DNA from: Fimbriimonas sp.
GTDB lineage: Bacteria > Armatimonadota > Fimbriimonadia > Fimbriimonadales > Fimbriimonadaceae
Direction of reading: 5' to 3'
Assembly (NCBI GenBank): GCA_031292555.1
Contig: JARLGV010000013.1
Location: 16,568-80,567 of the forward strand
Length of the DNA: 64,000 nt
Positions 36,502-45,428 of the stretch are shown one piece after another; within the stretch, counting starts at the first letter, position 1, and every line of letters begins with the position of its first letter. The notes beneath the pieces are model-generated. The model had not been told where the DNA came from and ran no database searches. It worked only from the letters and a program-made list of their open reading frames with translations. A program made the translations under genes and the position numbers.

Positions 36502-37206
36502 ATGATTGCACTTCGTTTCGGCGAGTCCTATACTTCGCTCATGGTTGCCAGGCCCGAGGCAGATCGTAGGTTCGAGACGTACCGGTTCACTTTCGAGCAG
36601 ACCGGACCCTTGCTGAATGCTCAGCAGTTGCCGCGCACGATCGACGAAATGACGGTTGGGGATGTGGCACGCGCGCTGATCGATCCCTCGTTGGGTCTGA
36701 TCTGCCATGAGGATGTTCTAGAGAATGTGAGCGGCGAGGGCTTTTGGGACGGCGTCCAGCGGCTTCGCATGCTCGAGACCGAGTTTCGAAACATTCAGCG
36801 GACGATCCAAACCCGCGGCATCGCCTCCACAAGCTTGATGGTGGGTATCTGCTTCGGACGTAAATCGAAGGCCTCGGTCGACGTCGGACGACTGCTTTAC
36901 CTTCGGTTCGGCCCGATCGTGGCCGATGTCGCGCTCATGGCTTCGGCTGCCCCAACGGTCTTGGTCTGCCTAGTTCGCGCATGGCAACAGGCTGGGTTGG
37001 CGGAGCCCGGTCGCTCCATCTTCGTGCCTGCGAAGGTTGGAGCGGGACAAATCGCAGAGATCGAGCGCCTGTACCTCAAGTTGACCGACGTCGACGTCAT
37101 CGGCCCAAGCACTGCCGCATCGCTGAATCAGCTCACGCGCGCCATCGGCGCGCCGGTGCTGCGCAGCATCGAACGAGTGCCTGACTCGCCGGGAAACGCA
37201 CCGTAG
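36502..37206 (+). CDS. protein of unknown function
   Basis: 234 residues from the ATG at 36502 (a later ATG at 36541 is possible). No signal peptide or clear transmembrane helix; a moderately hydrophobic stretch lies at VADVALMASAAPTVLVCLVRAW. The second half is alpha/beta-like (IFVPAKVGAGQIAEIERLYLKL). No family recognised. It lies 116 bp upstream of the AAA+ ATPase gene on the same strand, so the two could be functionally linked. Confidence 0.6.
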   Translation: MIALRFGESYTSLMVARPEADRRFETYRFTFEQTGPLLNAQQLPRTIDEMTVGDVARALIDPSLGLICHEDVLENVSGEGFWDGVQRLRMLETEFRNIQRTIQTRGIASTSLMVGICFGRKSKASVDVGRLLYLRFGPIVADVALMASAAPTVLVCLVRAWQQAGLAEPGRSIFVPAKVGAGQIAEIERLYLKLTDVDVIGPSTAASLNQLTRAIGAPVLRSIERVPDSPGNAP

Positions 37207-37322
37207 GCGCGTGACCTCGATCACCAGGGCTGAAGCGCTTTCGCCGCCCCCATCTCGCTTGCCAGGCGCAGCGGTCATGTCAGATGGGTATCGATCAAAC
37301 GGGGTGATACACTCAGTTGCGA

Positions 37323-38651
37323 ATGGGCGATACGAATGATCAGAACATCATAGTGGATGGCCTTCGCGACGGCACCAACGCCTTTAGCTACGAGGTTGGT
37401 CGTAGGCTGGCCGAATTGTATCCGGGGCTCGGAATCCTCTGCACAAAGGGCGAACCAGACGTCGAAGAGTTCTCCAAGACCGGTGACTGTTCCTGGGAGC
37501 CGGCGACCGATCCGTACTGGGATGCCATCACCTACTGGATCAAGGATCACGGAATCTACCGCTCGCTGCGCAACGGAGTTCGACTGGTTCGGTGGCGCGG
37601 CCAGGAACTGCGCTTGTTCGTATTGACCGTAAAGGGTAGCTACTGCGACGAGCAGTGGGCTTGGGTCGTCGCACCAAGCATTGCGGCATGCGAGGAGTTC
37701 CTTGCCGTCATTCAGGAGTGGTCCCATGAACTTCGCAGCGAGGTGCTCGTCTTTGACCACGGCGACTGGCAGAAGAGCAAATCGCTGTACAGCAGCATCA
37801 AGTCGGCCACCTTTGAAAACCTCATCTTGCCCGAGGACCTCAAGCACGAAATCCGCGCCGACTTCACAACGTTCTTCGCAAGCGAATCAACCTATGAGCA
37901 GTACTCGGTGCCGTGGAAGCGTGGAGTGCTGCTCTACGGGGATCCCGGAAACGGCAAGACTCATACCCTCAAAGCGATCATCAACTCGCACCGCGTGAAT
38001 GCGCTCTACGTTCGCAGCTTCATTGCTCGGCACACTACCGAGGAGGAGTGCATTGCGAGCGTATTTGAACGGGCGCGCGAGTCGAAGCCCTGCATCTTGA
38101 TCTTCGAAGATCTCGACAGCCTCATCAACGACCGCAACCGCAGCTACTTCCTCAACGAACTCGACGGCTTCGCGAGCAACCATGGCATCTTCGTCGTGGC
38201 GAGCACGAACCATCCGGAACGACTCGATCCAGCTATCGTGGATCGCCCGAGCCGGTTCGACCGCAAATACAATTTCCCTTTGCCGGTTGAGGATCTTCGG
38301 CGTCAATTCCTTGCCCTGCGCAATTCGGAGGTGGCCCCGGAACTCCAATTGACGGAGGACGAACTCACTGCGATCGCCGCTCTGACTGACGGCTTCTCGT
38401 TTGCCTATCTTAAGGAGCTATGGCTCTCTTCGATCATGGTATGGATCAACGGCGAGCGCTATGCCGGAGCGATGCTCGGAGTCATGAAGTCCCAAATCGA
38501 GTTTTTGCGTGAACAGATGACAAAGGTTCACGAATGCGAGTCAACCGACACACCGCCGGATCATGACGAATCCGCACACTTTGCGCGCTTCTTCGCATCA
38601 CGTGCCTTCCCGCACATTCCAAATATCGCCGGACACGACTTCGCCGAATAA
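37323..38651 (+). CDS. AAA+ ATPase, BCS1-like, with novel N-terminal domain
   Basis: 442 residues from the ATG at 37323. Residues 1-180 form an unrecognised alpha/beta domain. The AAA+ core follows: Walker A GDPGNGKT (206-213, K212), Walker B ILIFEDLD (E262-D263), sensor 1 VVASTNHPERLDPAIV, and a second-region-of-homology DRPSRFDRK supplying the arginine finger. The EDLD form is like BCS1/26S-type remodelers. The C-terminal lid is followed by an acidic tail. Probably a protein-remodelling machine with a substrate read by the N-terminal domain. No protease or nuclease domain is fused. Confidence 0.85.
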   Translation: MGDTNDQNIIVDGLRDGTNAFSYEVGRRLAELYPGLGILCTKGEPDVEEFSKTGDCSWEPATDPYWDAITYWIKDHGIYRSLRNGVRLVRWRGQELRLFVLTVKGSYCDEQWAWVVAPSIAACEEFLAVIQEWSHELRSEVLVFDHGDWQKSKSLYSSIKSATFENLILPEDLKHEIRADFTTFFASESTYEQYSVPWKRGVLLYGDPGNGKTHTLKAIINSHRVNALYVRSFIARHTTEEECIASVFERARESKPCILIFEDLDSLINDRNRSYFLNELDGFASNHGIFVVASTNHPERLDPAIVDRPSRFDRKYNFPLPVEDLRRQFLALRNSEVAPELQLTEDELTAIAALTDGFSFAYLKELWLSSIMVWINGERYAGAMLGVMKSQIEFLREQMTKVHECESTDTPPDHDESAHFARFFASRAFPHIPNIAGHDFAE

Positions 38652-38841
38652 CATATTGCCTCGTCCAAGCGATTCGTTCGGAACTTTGCTCTGCCACTAG
38701 TTGAAGGGCAAGCCGAAACAAAGCCCACCAAGGCTTAGCAATTGGTCGTGAAGGGGTAGCGCGGGATTCGCTCCAAAAGGCGGAACCCAGCCCGGGGCGG
38801 TAGTCGACAGCGGATAGTGCACCGTCAAATCTTGAATTTCA

Positions 38842-38872
38842 GGGTGTCACTCTTTGCTAACAGGTGACACCC
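38842..38872. promoter_or_regulatory. inverted repeat upstream of parD
   Basis: GGGTGTCAC and GTGACACCC are perfect 9-bp arms separated by 13 nt, 83 bp before the parD ATG, in a 303-bp stretch (38652-38954) that otherwise shows no gene. It could be an operator for the ribbon-helix-helix ParD protein or the terminator of the AAA+ gene. Confidence 0.4.
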
Positions 38873-38954
38873 GAGGGCACTGCGACTTATCATATGAATG
38901 TGCCACATCAAGGGCCTCCGAATGAGGCAAGAGGCACATCCAGGCGACCGACCT

Positions 38955-39224
38955 ATGAGTAAGCACACAATGAACGTCTCCCTAACCTCCGAGCTCGAAG
39001 AGCAGGTCCAGAGGTTTGTCAAAATGGGCATGTACGGGAATCAGAGTGAAGTCGTCCGTGCGGCGCTTAGGCTCCTTCTTGAGAGGGAGCAAGAGCGCGA
39101 AGCAAGGCTTGATGCTCTACGTAGGGACGTTGGAGAGGGTCTGGTCCAGGTGCTGGACGGTACTGGTTCGCGAGTTACAGCCGGAGATTTCAAAACTCGG
39201 GGCCGAAGACGACTTCAGGGCTAG
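38955..39224 (+). CDS. parD: ParD-like ribbon-helix-helix antitoxin
   Basis: 89 residues from the ATG at 38955. The first ~45 residues are a CopG/ParD ribbon-helix-helix (TMNVSLTSELEEQVQRFV, then NQSEVVRAALRLLLE), followed by a charged helix that would wrap the toxin. It precedes a parE gene by 37 bp. As in other ParDE pairs it should autoregulate its promoter. The toxin partner carries a premature stop, so this antitoxin may now be an orphan. Confidence 0.88.
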   Translation: MSKHTMNVSLTSELEEQVQRFVKMGMYGNQSEVVRAALRLLLEREQEREARLDALRRDVGEGLVQVLDGTGSRVTAGDFKTRGRRRLQG

Positions 39225-39261
39225 CGGCGCGAATTACCGCTAGAGCACACGGAGATGCGAC

Positions 39262-39582
39262 TTGGAGGTCAAGTACACCGATTCTTCGCAATGGGACATT
39301 GAGTCCATCTACGGACACATTGCGCGCGAAGGAGGAATTGCCTCTGCTGATCGCGTAATTGATGCCATCGTTGCCACTTGCGACGGCCTTGGCGAGTTTC
39401 CCAGTATGGGGCGGCGGCGCCCTGAACTCGACGGGCGCGACATGCATGTTCGCAGTATTGGCGAACGCGGATAAGTGATTTTCTACACAGAGCTTCAACA
39501 CCAAATCTGGATCGTGCGTGTCCTCCATGGGGCGCGGGACATACGACCCGATTTGGTAGAGACGCTGATCGATCCTTCCTAG
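39262..39582 (+). pseudogene. parE: ParE-like toxin interrupted by an in-frame TAA
   Basis: Translation from a TTG at 39262 (Shine-Dalgarno GGAG at 39251-39254) gives a ParE-type protein: EVKYTDSSQWDIESIYGHIA, then FPSMGRRRPEL and MHVRSIGERG, where a TAA at 39472-39474 stops it at 70 residues. The same frame then continues VIFYTELQHQIWIVRVLHG and ARDIRPDLVETL to a TAG at 39580-39582. That is exactly the C-terminal core strand and ARDI ending of ParE, where a Tyr normally occupies the stop position. A single base change Tyr (TAC/TAT) to TAA explains it. Full length would be 106 residues. Confidence 0.85.
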
Positions 39583-39664
39583 GCAACACAGTTTCGAAAG
39601 GTCCAAAGTCGCCTGCGGTTTTCGCTGCGTCGATCTGTCAATGTTGGCCACACTTCATTGAATC

Positions 39665-39676
39665 TCTATATATAGA
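39665..39676. promoter_or_regulatory. palindrome in the padR promoter
   Basis: TCTATATATAGA is a perfect 12-bp palindrome 34 bp before the PadR ATG. A TATACT -10 box lies at 39686-39691. Its position overlaps the expected core promoter, so it may be the PadR auto-operator. AGAGG precedes the ATG as Shine-Dalgarno. Confidence 0.45.
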
Positions 39677-39709
39677 AAACCGTGATATACTGGGATCAGA
39701 GGAAATCAT

Positions 39710-40048
39710 ATGGCGTTTCGTGGAGATATCAAGGCGATGGTGCTGGGCACGCTTCAGGCGGAGCCGTTGCACGGGTACGAAATCGTTCGGCGGATTCGGG
39801 AATCGGGAGGAGCGGGACGGCTTTCCGAGGGACAGATCTACCCTTACCTGCATGAACTCGAGGAGGACGGGTTTCTCACCGCGGAATGGAAGACCGACAC
39901 AGGAGCGGCGCCCCGGCGGGTGTACCAGCTCACGCCGAACGGCAGAGCCGAGTTGGCACGACATCAAGAGACCTGGAGAAAGTTCGTCTCGGGCGTCGGC
40001 TCGGTGCTGGGCGGAGAGATGATGGTCAAGGAGGTCCGAAATGCGTGA
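39710..40048 (+). CDS. PadR-family transcriptional regulator
   Basis: 112 residues: a winged helix of PadR type (AMVLGTLQAEPLHGYEIVRRI, then LSEGQIYPYLHELEEDGFL and RRVYQLTPNGRAEL) with a short C-terminal dimerisation helix. It overlaps the next gene by 8 bp, forming the common PadR/membrane-protein pair in which PadR represses its own operon. The ligand is unknown. Confidence 0.93.
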   Translation: MAFRGDIKAMVLGTLQAEPLHGYEIVRRIRESGGAGRLSEGQIYPYLHELEEDGFLTAEWKTDTGAAPRRVYQLTPNGRAELARHQETWRKFVSGVGSVLGGEMMVKEVRNA

Positions 40049-41147
40049 CCCCATCGCTCGCTACGTCTCCGATCTCGACGCGATCCTTCATTTCGAGCTA
40101 CCAGAGGACCGCCTCGAGTCGATCGTCATGGAGGCTGAGAGCCATCTCCGCGAATCGGCGAGCCGGCGCGTCGCAGAGGTGACGGATCCAATCCGGGCCC
40201 AAACTGAGGCCATCGATGCCTACGGATCGCCCCAGCGGGTCGCAGTCGGACATCTGCGACGGGCCGGACGCAAGATGTGGGGTCTCCATCCCGGATACTG
40301 GGCCGCGCTTGGAGCACTGGTCAGCATCGCGTGCTGGAATTTCCACTGGCTGACACTCGACCGATACTTCGACAATTTCGGCAACACGTGGCAAAACGGG
40401 TTGGCAGGCTTGATCGGCTTGGCCGCGCTCACGCTCCCGATCAAGGCAGCGAGACGACGCTTTCGATCGAATTGGAGCGCCCTAATCCTCGTGACTGTCG
40501 GTGCCGCCGCACTCTCGATTCCCTTAACCGCGTTCTGGATGATCCCGTCGACAGATTCCCGGCCGCGCGGCTTCGCCCAAGGGATCTCCCGGTTCCATCT
40601 GAAGCGCGACCTGCCTGCCGTTCAATCGAACATCGCGGATATACGGGCCTACCAGGACCTTGTCCGACAAGGCATTCGTTCTTACGCGACGGCAACCACC
40701 GAAAGGCAGATCCCTGGCTTGCTAATGGATCCATCCCAAGTCGCACGACGCTTCGGAGTGGACCATCTCGGGCCTGCCTTGGTCGGAACCACGATCACGC
40801 ATGCGGGGAAGTTCGTTGTGCCACGGGAATATGGCGCATTCGCAATGGTGGACGGCAGAACGTGGGTTTTCGAATCATCCGACCGCTTCGAGTTCGCCAA
40901 GAAGCAATGGGCCACGGTAGGTCCGAGCGACCTGCGCAATCTAGACTATCTTCTCTTGGGGTTTCAGTCGATCGAGCGGAACGCGTTGGAGGCCAAACAC
41001 GGACGGCTCTTTTTCTTTTGTCCCGACCTGTACACCGAGACGGTGATCGGCACTCTCATCCTCCTACCGCTCTTCCTCGCGATCGACGCGCTGGCGGTCC
41101 TGTCCGCACGCCCCCGAGGGCAACGCCGAGGTCGGGTTGTGGCGTAG
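40041..41147 (+). CDS. membrane protein coupled to PadR, HAAS/DUF1700-like N-terminus
   Basis: 368 residues. The N-terminal ~80 residues are helical (RYVSDLDAILHFELPEDRLESIVMEAESHL, then QTEAIDAYGSP), similar to the HAAS/DUF1700 domain that often accompanies PadR regulators. Four transmembrane helices follow (WAALGALVSIACWNF, GLAGLIGLAALTLPI, ALILVTVGAAALSIPLTAFW and the C-terminal TVIGTLILLPLFLAIDALAV), with a ~170-residue extracytoplasmic loop between the third and fourth. Translationally coupled to PadR. Probably a sensor or stress membrane protein. Confidence 0.7.
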   Translation: MRDPIARYVSDLDAILHFELPEDRLESIVMEAESHLRESASRRVAEVTDPIRAQTEAIDAYGSPQRVAVGHLRRAGRKMWGLHPGYWAALGALVSIACWNFHWLTLDRYFDNFGNTWQNGLAGLIGLAALTLPIKAARRRFRSNWSALILVTVGAAALSIPLTAFWMIPSTDSRPRGFAQGISRFHLKRDLPAVQSNIADIRAYQDLVRQGIRSYATATTERQIPGLLMDPSQVARRFGVDHLGPALVGTTITHAGKFVVPREYGAFAMVDGRTWVFESSDRFEFAKKQWATVGPSDLRNLDYLLLGFQSIERNALEAKHGRLFFFCPDLYTETVIGTLILLPLFLAIDALAVLSARPRGQRRGRVVA

Positions 41148-41431
41148 ATCCATCGGTCGATATGAGTGAAACACACTAACTGACCGGCCGATCGTTCCGA
41201 CTTGGCGGGCTCTGACGCCCAAGGAATCGGCAACCTTGGACGCTCAGGAATGACATGGGATGACTCTCCATACGAGGGCCCACGCCCTGCTGAGCTCACA
41301 CATTCCTCAATGCCTACCGCTAAGCGCAGATTTGAGAGAGCAATTCGGCTAGTTGAGATCCCGAGGAGCTGAACGACGGGCGCTTCTGCCATATTCTAGC
41401 CACGGATATCCCACTCCGCCTTCGGAGATCG

Positions 41432-42910
41432 ATGGTCACGAAACTGCTTGCTCTGCCTTTCGTCTTCGCCGCGACCGCGGCGATCTATGCCGACGGCCCG
41501 GCGCCGACAAAGCCGAACATCGTGATCGTCTTTACTGACGACCAAGGCTATGCCGACGTCGGCAAGTTCGGCGCGGAGGGGTTCTCGACTCCGAATCTGG
41601 ACCGAATGGCCGACGAGGGGGCCGTCTTTCGGAACTTCCATGTCCCGCAGCCCGTATGTTCGGCCTCCCGCTGCGGGCTCCTCACCGGCTGCTACCCCAA
41701 CCGGCTTGGTATTCACGGGGCCCTCGGTCCCGGTTCCAAGGTCGGGCTCAGCGACGACGAGACGACCCTCGCCCAGCTTCTCAAGAAACAGGGGTACGCG
41801 ACCGGCATGCTCGGAAAGTGGCATCTCGGCGATTCGCCCCAGTTCATGCCGCTCCGCCACGGGTTCGATCAGTACTTCGGCATCCCGCTTTCGGTCGACT
41901 ACTGGCCGAACCACCCCGATCTGATCAAGAACTTCCCTCCCGCAATCGCTGCCATCAAGCGGGAGTATCCGAACCTGCCGATCTACGACAACGACAAGGT
42001 CTTCCGAAAGGAGATGTCGATCGACGACCTGAACCACCTCACCACCTGGTACACACAGCGGGCGGTCAAGTTCATCCGTCAGAATCGGTCCCATCCGTTC
42101 TTCCTTTACGTCGCTCACAGCATGCCGCACGTGCCTCTGGGAGTAAGCAACAAGTTCAGGGGGAAGACCAAGCGCGGCCTGTACGGCGATGTGATCGAAG
42201 AGATCGACTGGTCGGTCGGCCAGATCCTGAGCGCGCTGAAGAGGAACGGCGTCGACAAGAACACGTGGGTCATCTTCACCTCCGACAACGGACCGTGGCT
42301 CTCATACGGAAACCACGGGGGTTCGGCGAAGCCGCTTCGGGAAGGCAAAGGCACCAATTGGGAAGGAGGGACGCGCGAACCGTGCATCATGCGCTGGCCC
42401 GGAAAGATCCCGGAGGGGACCAACTCTTGGGACATGCTGATGACGATCGACCTCTTCCCGACGATCGCCAACCTCGTCGGAGCCGAACTGCCCAACCACA
42501 AGATCGACGGGATGGACGTATGGCCCTTGATCTCCCGTCAACCCGGAGCCAAGAACCCACACGACTCGTACTGGTTCTACTATGAAGTCAACCAACTTCA
42601 AGCCGTGACGACCTCCGACGGCAAGTGGAAGCTCCAACTTCCCCATACCTATCAGACCTTGGACGGCAGGCCCGGTGGGCGAGACGGAGTGCCTGCAAAC
42701 TACTCGCATCGCACTTTGGAGAAGGAGGAACTGTACGACCTCGTGCACGATATCGGCGAGACAAAGGACGTCTCCGACGAGCATCCAGATATCGTAAGGC
42801 TTCTCCAGGCCGAAGCTGAGAAGGCCCGCGCCGAACTAGGCGATACACTGACCAACCGGCACGGCCCAGGCCGCAGGGAGCCCGGGCATTTGGCGCCGGG
42901 TTCGAAATAG
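41432..42910 (+). CDS. secreted type I sulfatase
   Basis: 492 residues with a signal peptide (LLALPFVFAATAAIYA). The sulfatase core begins PNIVIVFTDDQGYADVG (metal-binding Asp pair), and C76 lies in CSASRCGLLTG. This is the CxA/PSR motif in which Cys is converted to formylglycine. GMLGKWHLG and TSDNGPW complete the active site. It removes sulfate from carbohydrates or related esters. A formylglycine-generating enzyme is not in the window. It lies upstream of the GH3 gene, 284 bp apart, suggesting a shared sulfated or modified glycan substrate. Confidence 0.93.
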   Translation: MVTKLLALPFVFAATAAIYADGPAPTKPNIVIVFTDDQGYADVGKFGAEGFSTPNLDRMADEGAVFRNFHVPQPVCSASRCGLLTGCYPNRLGIHGALGPGSKVGLSDDETTLAQLLKKQGYATGMLGKWHLGDSPQFMPLRHGFDQYFGIPLSVDYWPNHPDLIKNFPPAIAAIKREYPNLPIYDNDKVFRKEMSIDDLNHLTTWYTQRAVKFIRQNRSHPFFLYVAHSMPHVPLGVSNKFRGKTKRGLYGDVIEEIDWSVGQILSALKRNGVDKNTWVIFTSDNGPWLSYGNHGGSAKPLREGKGTNWEGGTREPCIMRWPGKIPEGTNSWDMLMTIDLFPTIANLVGAELPNHKIDGMDVWPLISRQPGAKNPHDSYWFYYEVNQLQAVTTSDGKWKLQLPHTYQTLDGRPGGRDGVPANYSHRTLEKEELYDLVHDIGETKDVSDEHPDIVRLLQAEAEKARAELGDTLTNRHGPGRREPGHLAPGSK

Positions 42911-43122
42911 GGCCCGGTCAACATGAAGGTCAGGTATCTGCCTTGCCTTTACCCACATCTATGTTGGTCGTCGGAATCGGACGACATTCCACCCCGATAG
43001 GGGCCCCTGGAACTAAGCCGGGGGCTCTTCGACGCCCGGGCTGCTGCCGGGGGACCAATCCGGGGTCAAACCTGGTCCGATCTCTACTTCGGCAAAGGAT
43101 GCGGGTAGAGGCAGAGCACATC

Positions 43123-43136
43123 GAGTTACCGCGTTA
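43123..43136. promoter_or_regulatory. near-palindrome before GH3, possible LacI-type operator
   Basis: GTTACCGCGTTAAC is symmetric at 12 of 14 positions with a central CG, 59 bp before the GH3 ATG. A TATACT box lies at 43180-43185, close to the ATG at 43195, implying a very short leader. The rest of the 42911-43194 intergenic region holds several GC-rich stem-forming runs (for example CCCCGATAGGGG at 42992-43003), possibly terminator-like for the sulfatase, without a T-tract. Confidence 0.35.
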
Positions 43137-43194
43137 ACAAAAACATGCTTTTGGCATCGCCGTGTCGACTCGCCCCGCTTATACTGAGGCTGAA

Positions 43195-45402
43195 ATGCGG
43201 ACCGTGGTCACTGTCGCCCTACTATCTGCCGTGTCGGGACTTGCTTTTGCCCAGGGGCCAGGTAGGCCTGGGTCTGGTCCTACCGTCACGCCCGAGCAAT
43301 TCACGGCCGCCCAGAAGCAGCCGTACCCGTTCCGCAACTTAAGGCTGAGCCCGGAAGTTCGCATCACCGATCTGCTCTCTCGGTTGACGCTCAACGAAAA
43401 GATCGGGCTGTTGGGGTTCGCGGACCTGCGCCGCCTCGGAATCCGCCTCAGCGGAAGCATCGAGGGAATTCACGGCGTGGCCCAGGACGGGCCGGCGAAT
43501 TGGCTGCCGAGGCATCGAGTTCAGACCACCGTTTTCCCCCAAGGCTACGGTCTTGGGGAGACTTGGGACCCCGATCTGCTCAAGCGTGTCGGTCACGTCG
43601 AAGGCTACGAGGCCCGATACATCTGGCAGAACCCCGACATCCAACAGGCGGCGGTAATCGCCTTCACCCCAAACGCGGACCTGGCTCGCGACCCCCGATG
43701 GGGCCGGACGGAGGAATCATACGGCGAAGACCCGTTCCTCGTGGGCAGTCTAGTGGCAGGAATGGTACGCGGCTTGCAGGGAGACGACAAGCGATACTGG
43801 CAGTGCGCTTCGCTGATGAAGCACTTCCTGGCCAACAGCAACGAAGACACCCGCGAACACTCGTCTTCCAACTTTGACGAACGCCAGCTTCGCGAGTACT
43901 ACTCGGTCGGATTCCGGATGGGCGTCGAGGCGGGGAGCCGCGCGTTCATGGCTGCCTACAATGCGGTAAACGGCGTGCCCTGTGCCATCGACACCTCGAT
44001 CCTGCGTGGCATGGCGGTCAACGACTGGGGTCAAGACGGGATTATCTGCACCGACGGTGGCGCCTATCGCTTGCTGATGACCGCTCACAAGGTGACGAGT
44101 TCGCCGAGCCAAGCAGCCGCGCTGTGCATCAAGGCGGGAATCACTCGCTTCCTCGACAACTACTTTGCGGGGGTCCAAGGCGCGCTCAAAGAGGGACTGA
44201 TCACGGAATCGGACATCGACGAGGCCGATCGGAGGAACCTGCGAGTGCAAGTGAAGCTCGGCACACTCGATCCGGCCGATTCACCTAATCCGTATCGGAC
44301 GATCGGCAAGGGTCCGGCGCCGTGGCTCAGCAACGAACACATCCAGATAGCCCGTCAGGCGGCCGACGAGTCGGTCGTGCTCCTCAAGAACGACGGAATA
44401 CTTCCCCTCGATAAATCCAAACTGAAGCGAGTGGCGGTGGTCGGTTCGCGCAGCAACGAAGTGATCTTCGACTGGTACAGCGGCAAGCCCCCGCATGCCG
44501 TCACCGCGCTGGAGGGCATCAAGACGAAACTGGGCGACGGCGTCCAGATAGCAACGGCCTTGGGAGGCGAAGACGCGGTAGCAGCCGCCAAAGAAGCCGA
44601 TGTTGCGATCGTGGTCGTCGGGAACCACCCGAACGGCGGCGAGAACATGAAGTGGGCACAGGCTGAGAAGCCAAGCTACGGCCGAGAAGGGCTTGATCGC
44701 AAGTCGATCGATCTCGAAGACGAGGAACTGGTCAAGCAGGTATTGGCGGTCAACCCCCATACCGTCCTCGTGCTGGTCAGCAGCTTCCCATACGCAATCA
44801 ACTGGTCCCAAGAGCACGTGCCAGGAATCGTCCACCTGACCCAGAGTTGTGAGGAGTTGGGAGACGGTCTGGCCGACGTCCTCTTCGGAGACTTCAACCC
44901 CGCGGGCCGAACCAGCCAGACTTGGGTCCGGTCCCTCGACGATCTTCCACCCATGGAGGACTACGACCTGACCCATGGCCGGACATATATGTACTTCAAG
45001 GGCCAGCCGCTCTACCCGTTCGGTTTCGGCCTTAGCTACTCCAAATTTGCCTATCAAAACCTATCTTTATCACGCAAGGCGATCTCCATCAACCAGACGG
45101 TGAGAGTGACCGTCCGAGTGAGGAACACCAGTTCGCGCGACGGCGAAGAGGTCGTTCAGCTCTACGCGAGCTATCCCGACTCGAAGGTGTACCGCCCGAT
45201 CAAGCAGCTTCGCGCCTTCAAGCGCGTCGCCATCAAAGCGGGAAAGACGGCAACCGTCCGCTTGGATGTGGCGGCCAAGGACCTCTCCTATTGGAACGCC
45301 AACGAACACGTTTGGACGCTCGAACCCGGTTCCGTCACATTCACCGCCGGCCCCAACAGCGCCGACGCCGCTGTGTCCGCCCGACTCACCATCCGCAATT
45401 GA
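43195..45402 (+). CDS. secreted glycoside hydrolase family 3 (beta-glucosidase/beta-xylosidase-like)
   Basis: 735 residues from the ATG at 43195; an in-frame GTG at 43162 precedes the -10 box and would spoil the signal peptide RTVVTVALLSAVSGLAFAQ. The GH3 N-terminal barrel contains the nucleophile D287 in IICTDGG, where most relatives read SDW. The middle domain has VVLLKNDGILPLDKSK, and the end is a fibronectin-III-like module (VRVRNTSSRDGEEVVQLY). GH3 enzymes are exo-acting beta-glucosidases or beta-xylosidases. Likely acts downstream of the sulfatase. Confidence 0.92.
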   Translation: MRTVVTVALLSAVSGLAFAQGPGRPGSGPTVTPEQFTAAQKQPYPFRNLRLSPEVRITDLLSRLTLNEKIGLLGFADLRRLGIRLSGSIEGIHGVAQDGPANWLPRHRVQTTVFPQGYGLGETWDPDLLKRVGHVEGYEARYIWQNPDIQQAAVIAFTPNADLARDPRWGRTEESYGEDPFLVGSLVAGMVRGLQGDDKRYWQCASLMKHFLANSNEDTREHSSSNFDERQLREYYSVGFRMGVEAGSRAFMAAYNAVNGVPCAIDTSILRGMAVNDWGQDGIICTDGGAYRLLMTAHKVTSSPSQAAALCIKAGITRFLDNYFAGVQGALKEGLITESDIDEADRRNLRVQVKLGTLDPADSPNPYRTIGKGPAPWLSNEHIQIARQAADESVVLLKNDGILPLDKSKLKRVAVVGSRSNEVIFDWYSGKPPHAVTALEGIKTKLGDGVQIATALGGEDAVAAAKEADVAIVVVGNHPNGGENMKWAQAEKPSYGREGLDRKSIDLEDEELVKQVLAVNPHTVLVLVSSFPYAINWSQEHVPGIVHLTQSCEELGDGLADVLFGDFNPAGRTSQTWVRSLDDLPPMEDYDLTHGRTYMYFKGQPLYPFGFGLSYSKFAYQNLSLSRKAISINQTVRVTVRVRNTSSRDGEEVVQLYASYPDSKVYRPIKQLRAFKRVAIKAGKTATVRLDVAAKDLSYWNANEHVWTLEPGSVTFTAGPNSADAAVSARLTIRN

Positions 45403-45428
45403 CGGCAACGCCGCCGCGCCCGGTCCGG

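Noticed and set aside
39472..39474. Programmed readthrough or recoding at the parE stop
   Set aside because: The codon is TAA, not TGA, with no stimulatory structure seen; a nonsense mutation is simpler.
39475..39582. A separate small gene from the GTG after the parE stop
   Set aside because: It is the exact C-terminal continuation of ParE in the same frame and lacks its own ribosome site.
42992..43060. Riboswitch or structured RNA before GH3
   Set aside because: Several GC-rich complementary runs exist, but no recognisable conserved core; more likely terminator-like remains.
43162..43194. GTG start at 43162 for the GH3 gene
   Set aside because: It lies upstream of the TATACT box and would put 11 polar residues before a good signal peptide; the ATG at 43195 is preferred.
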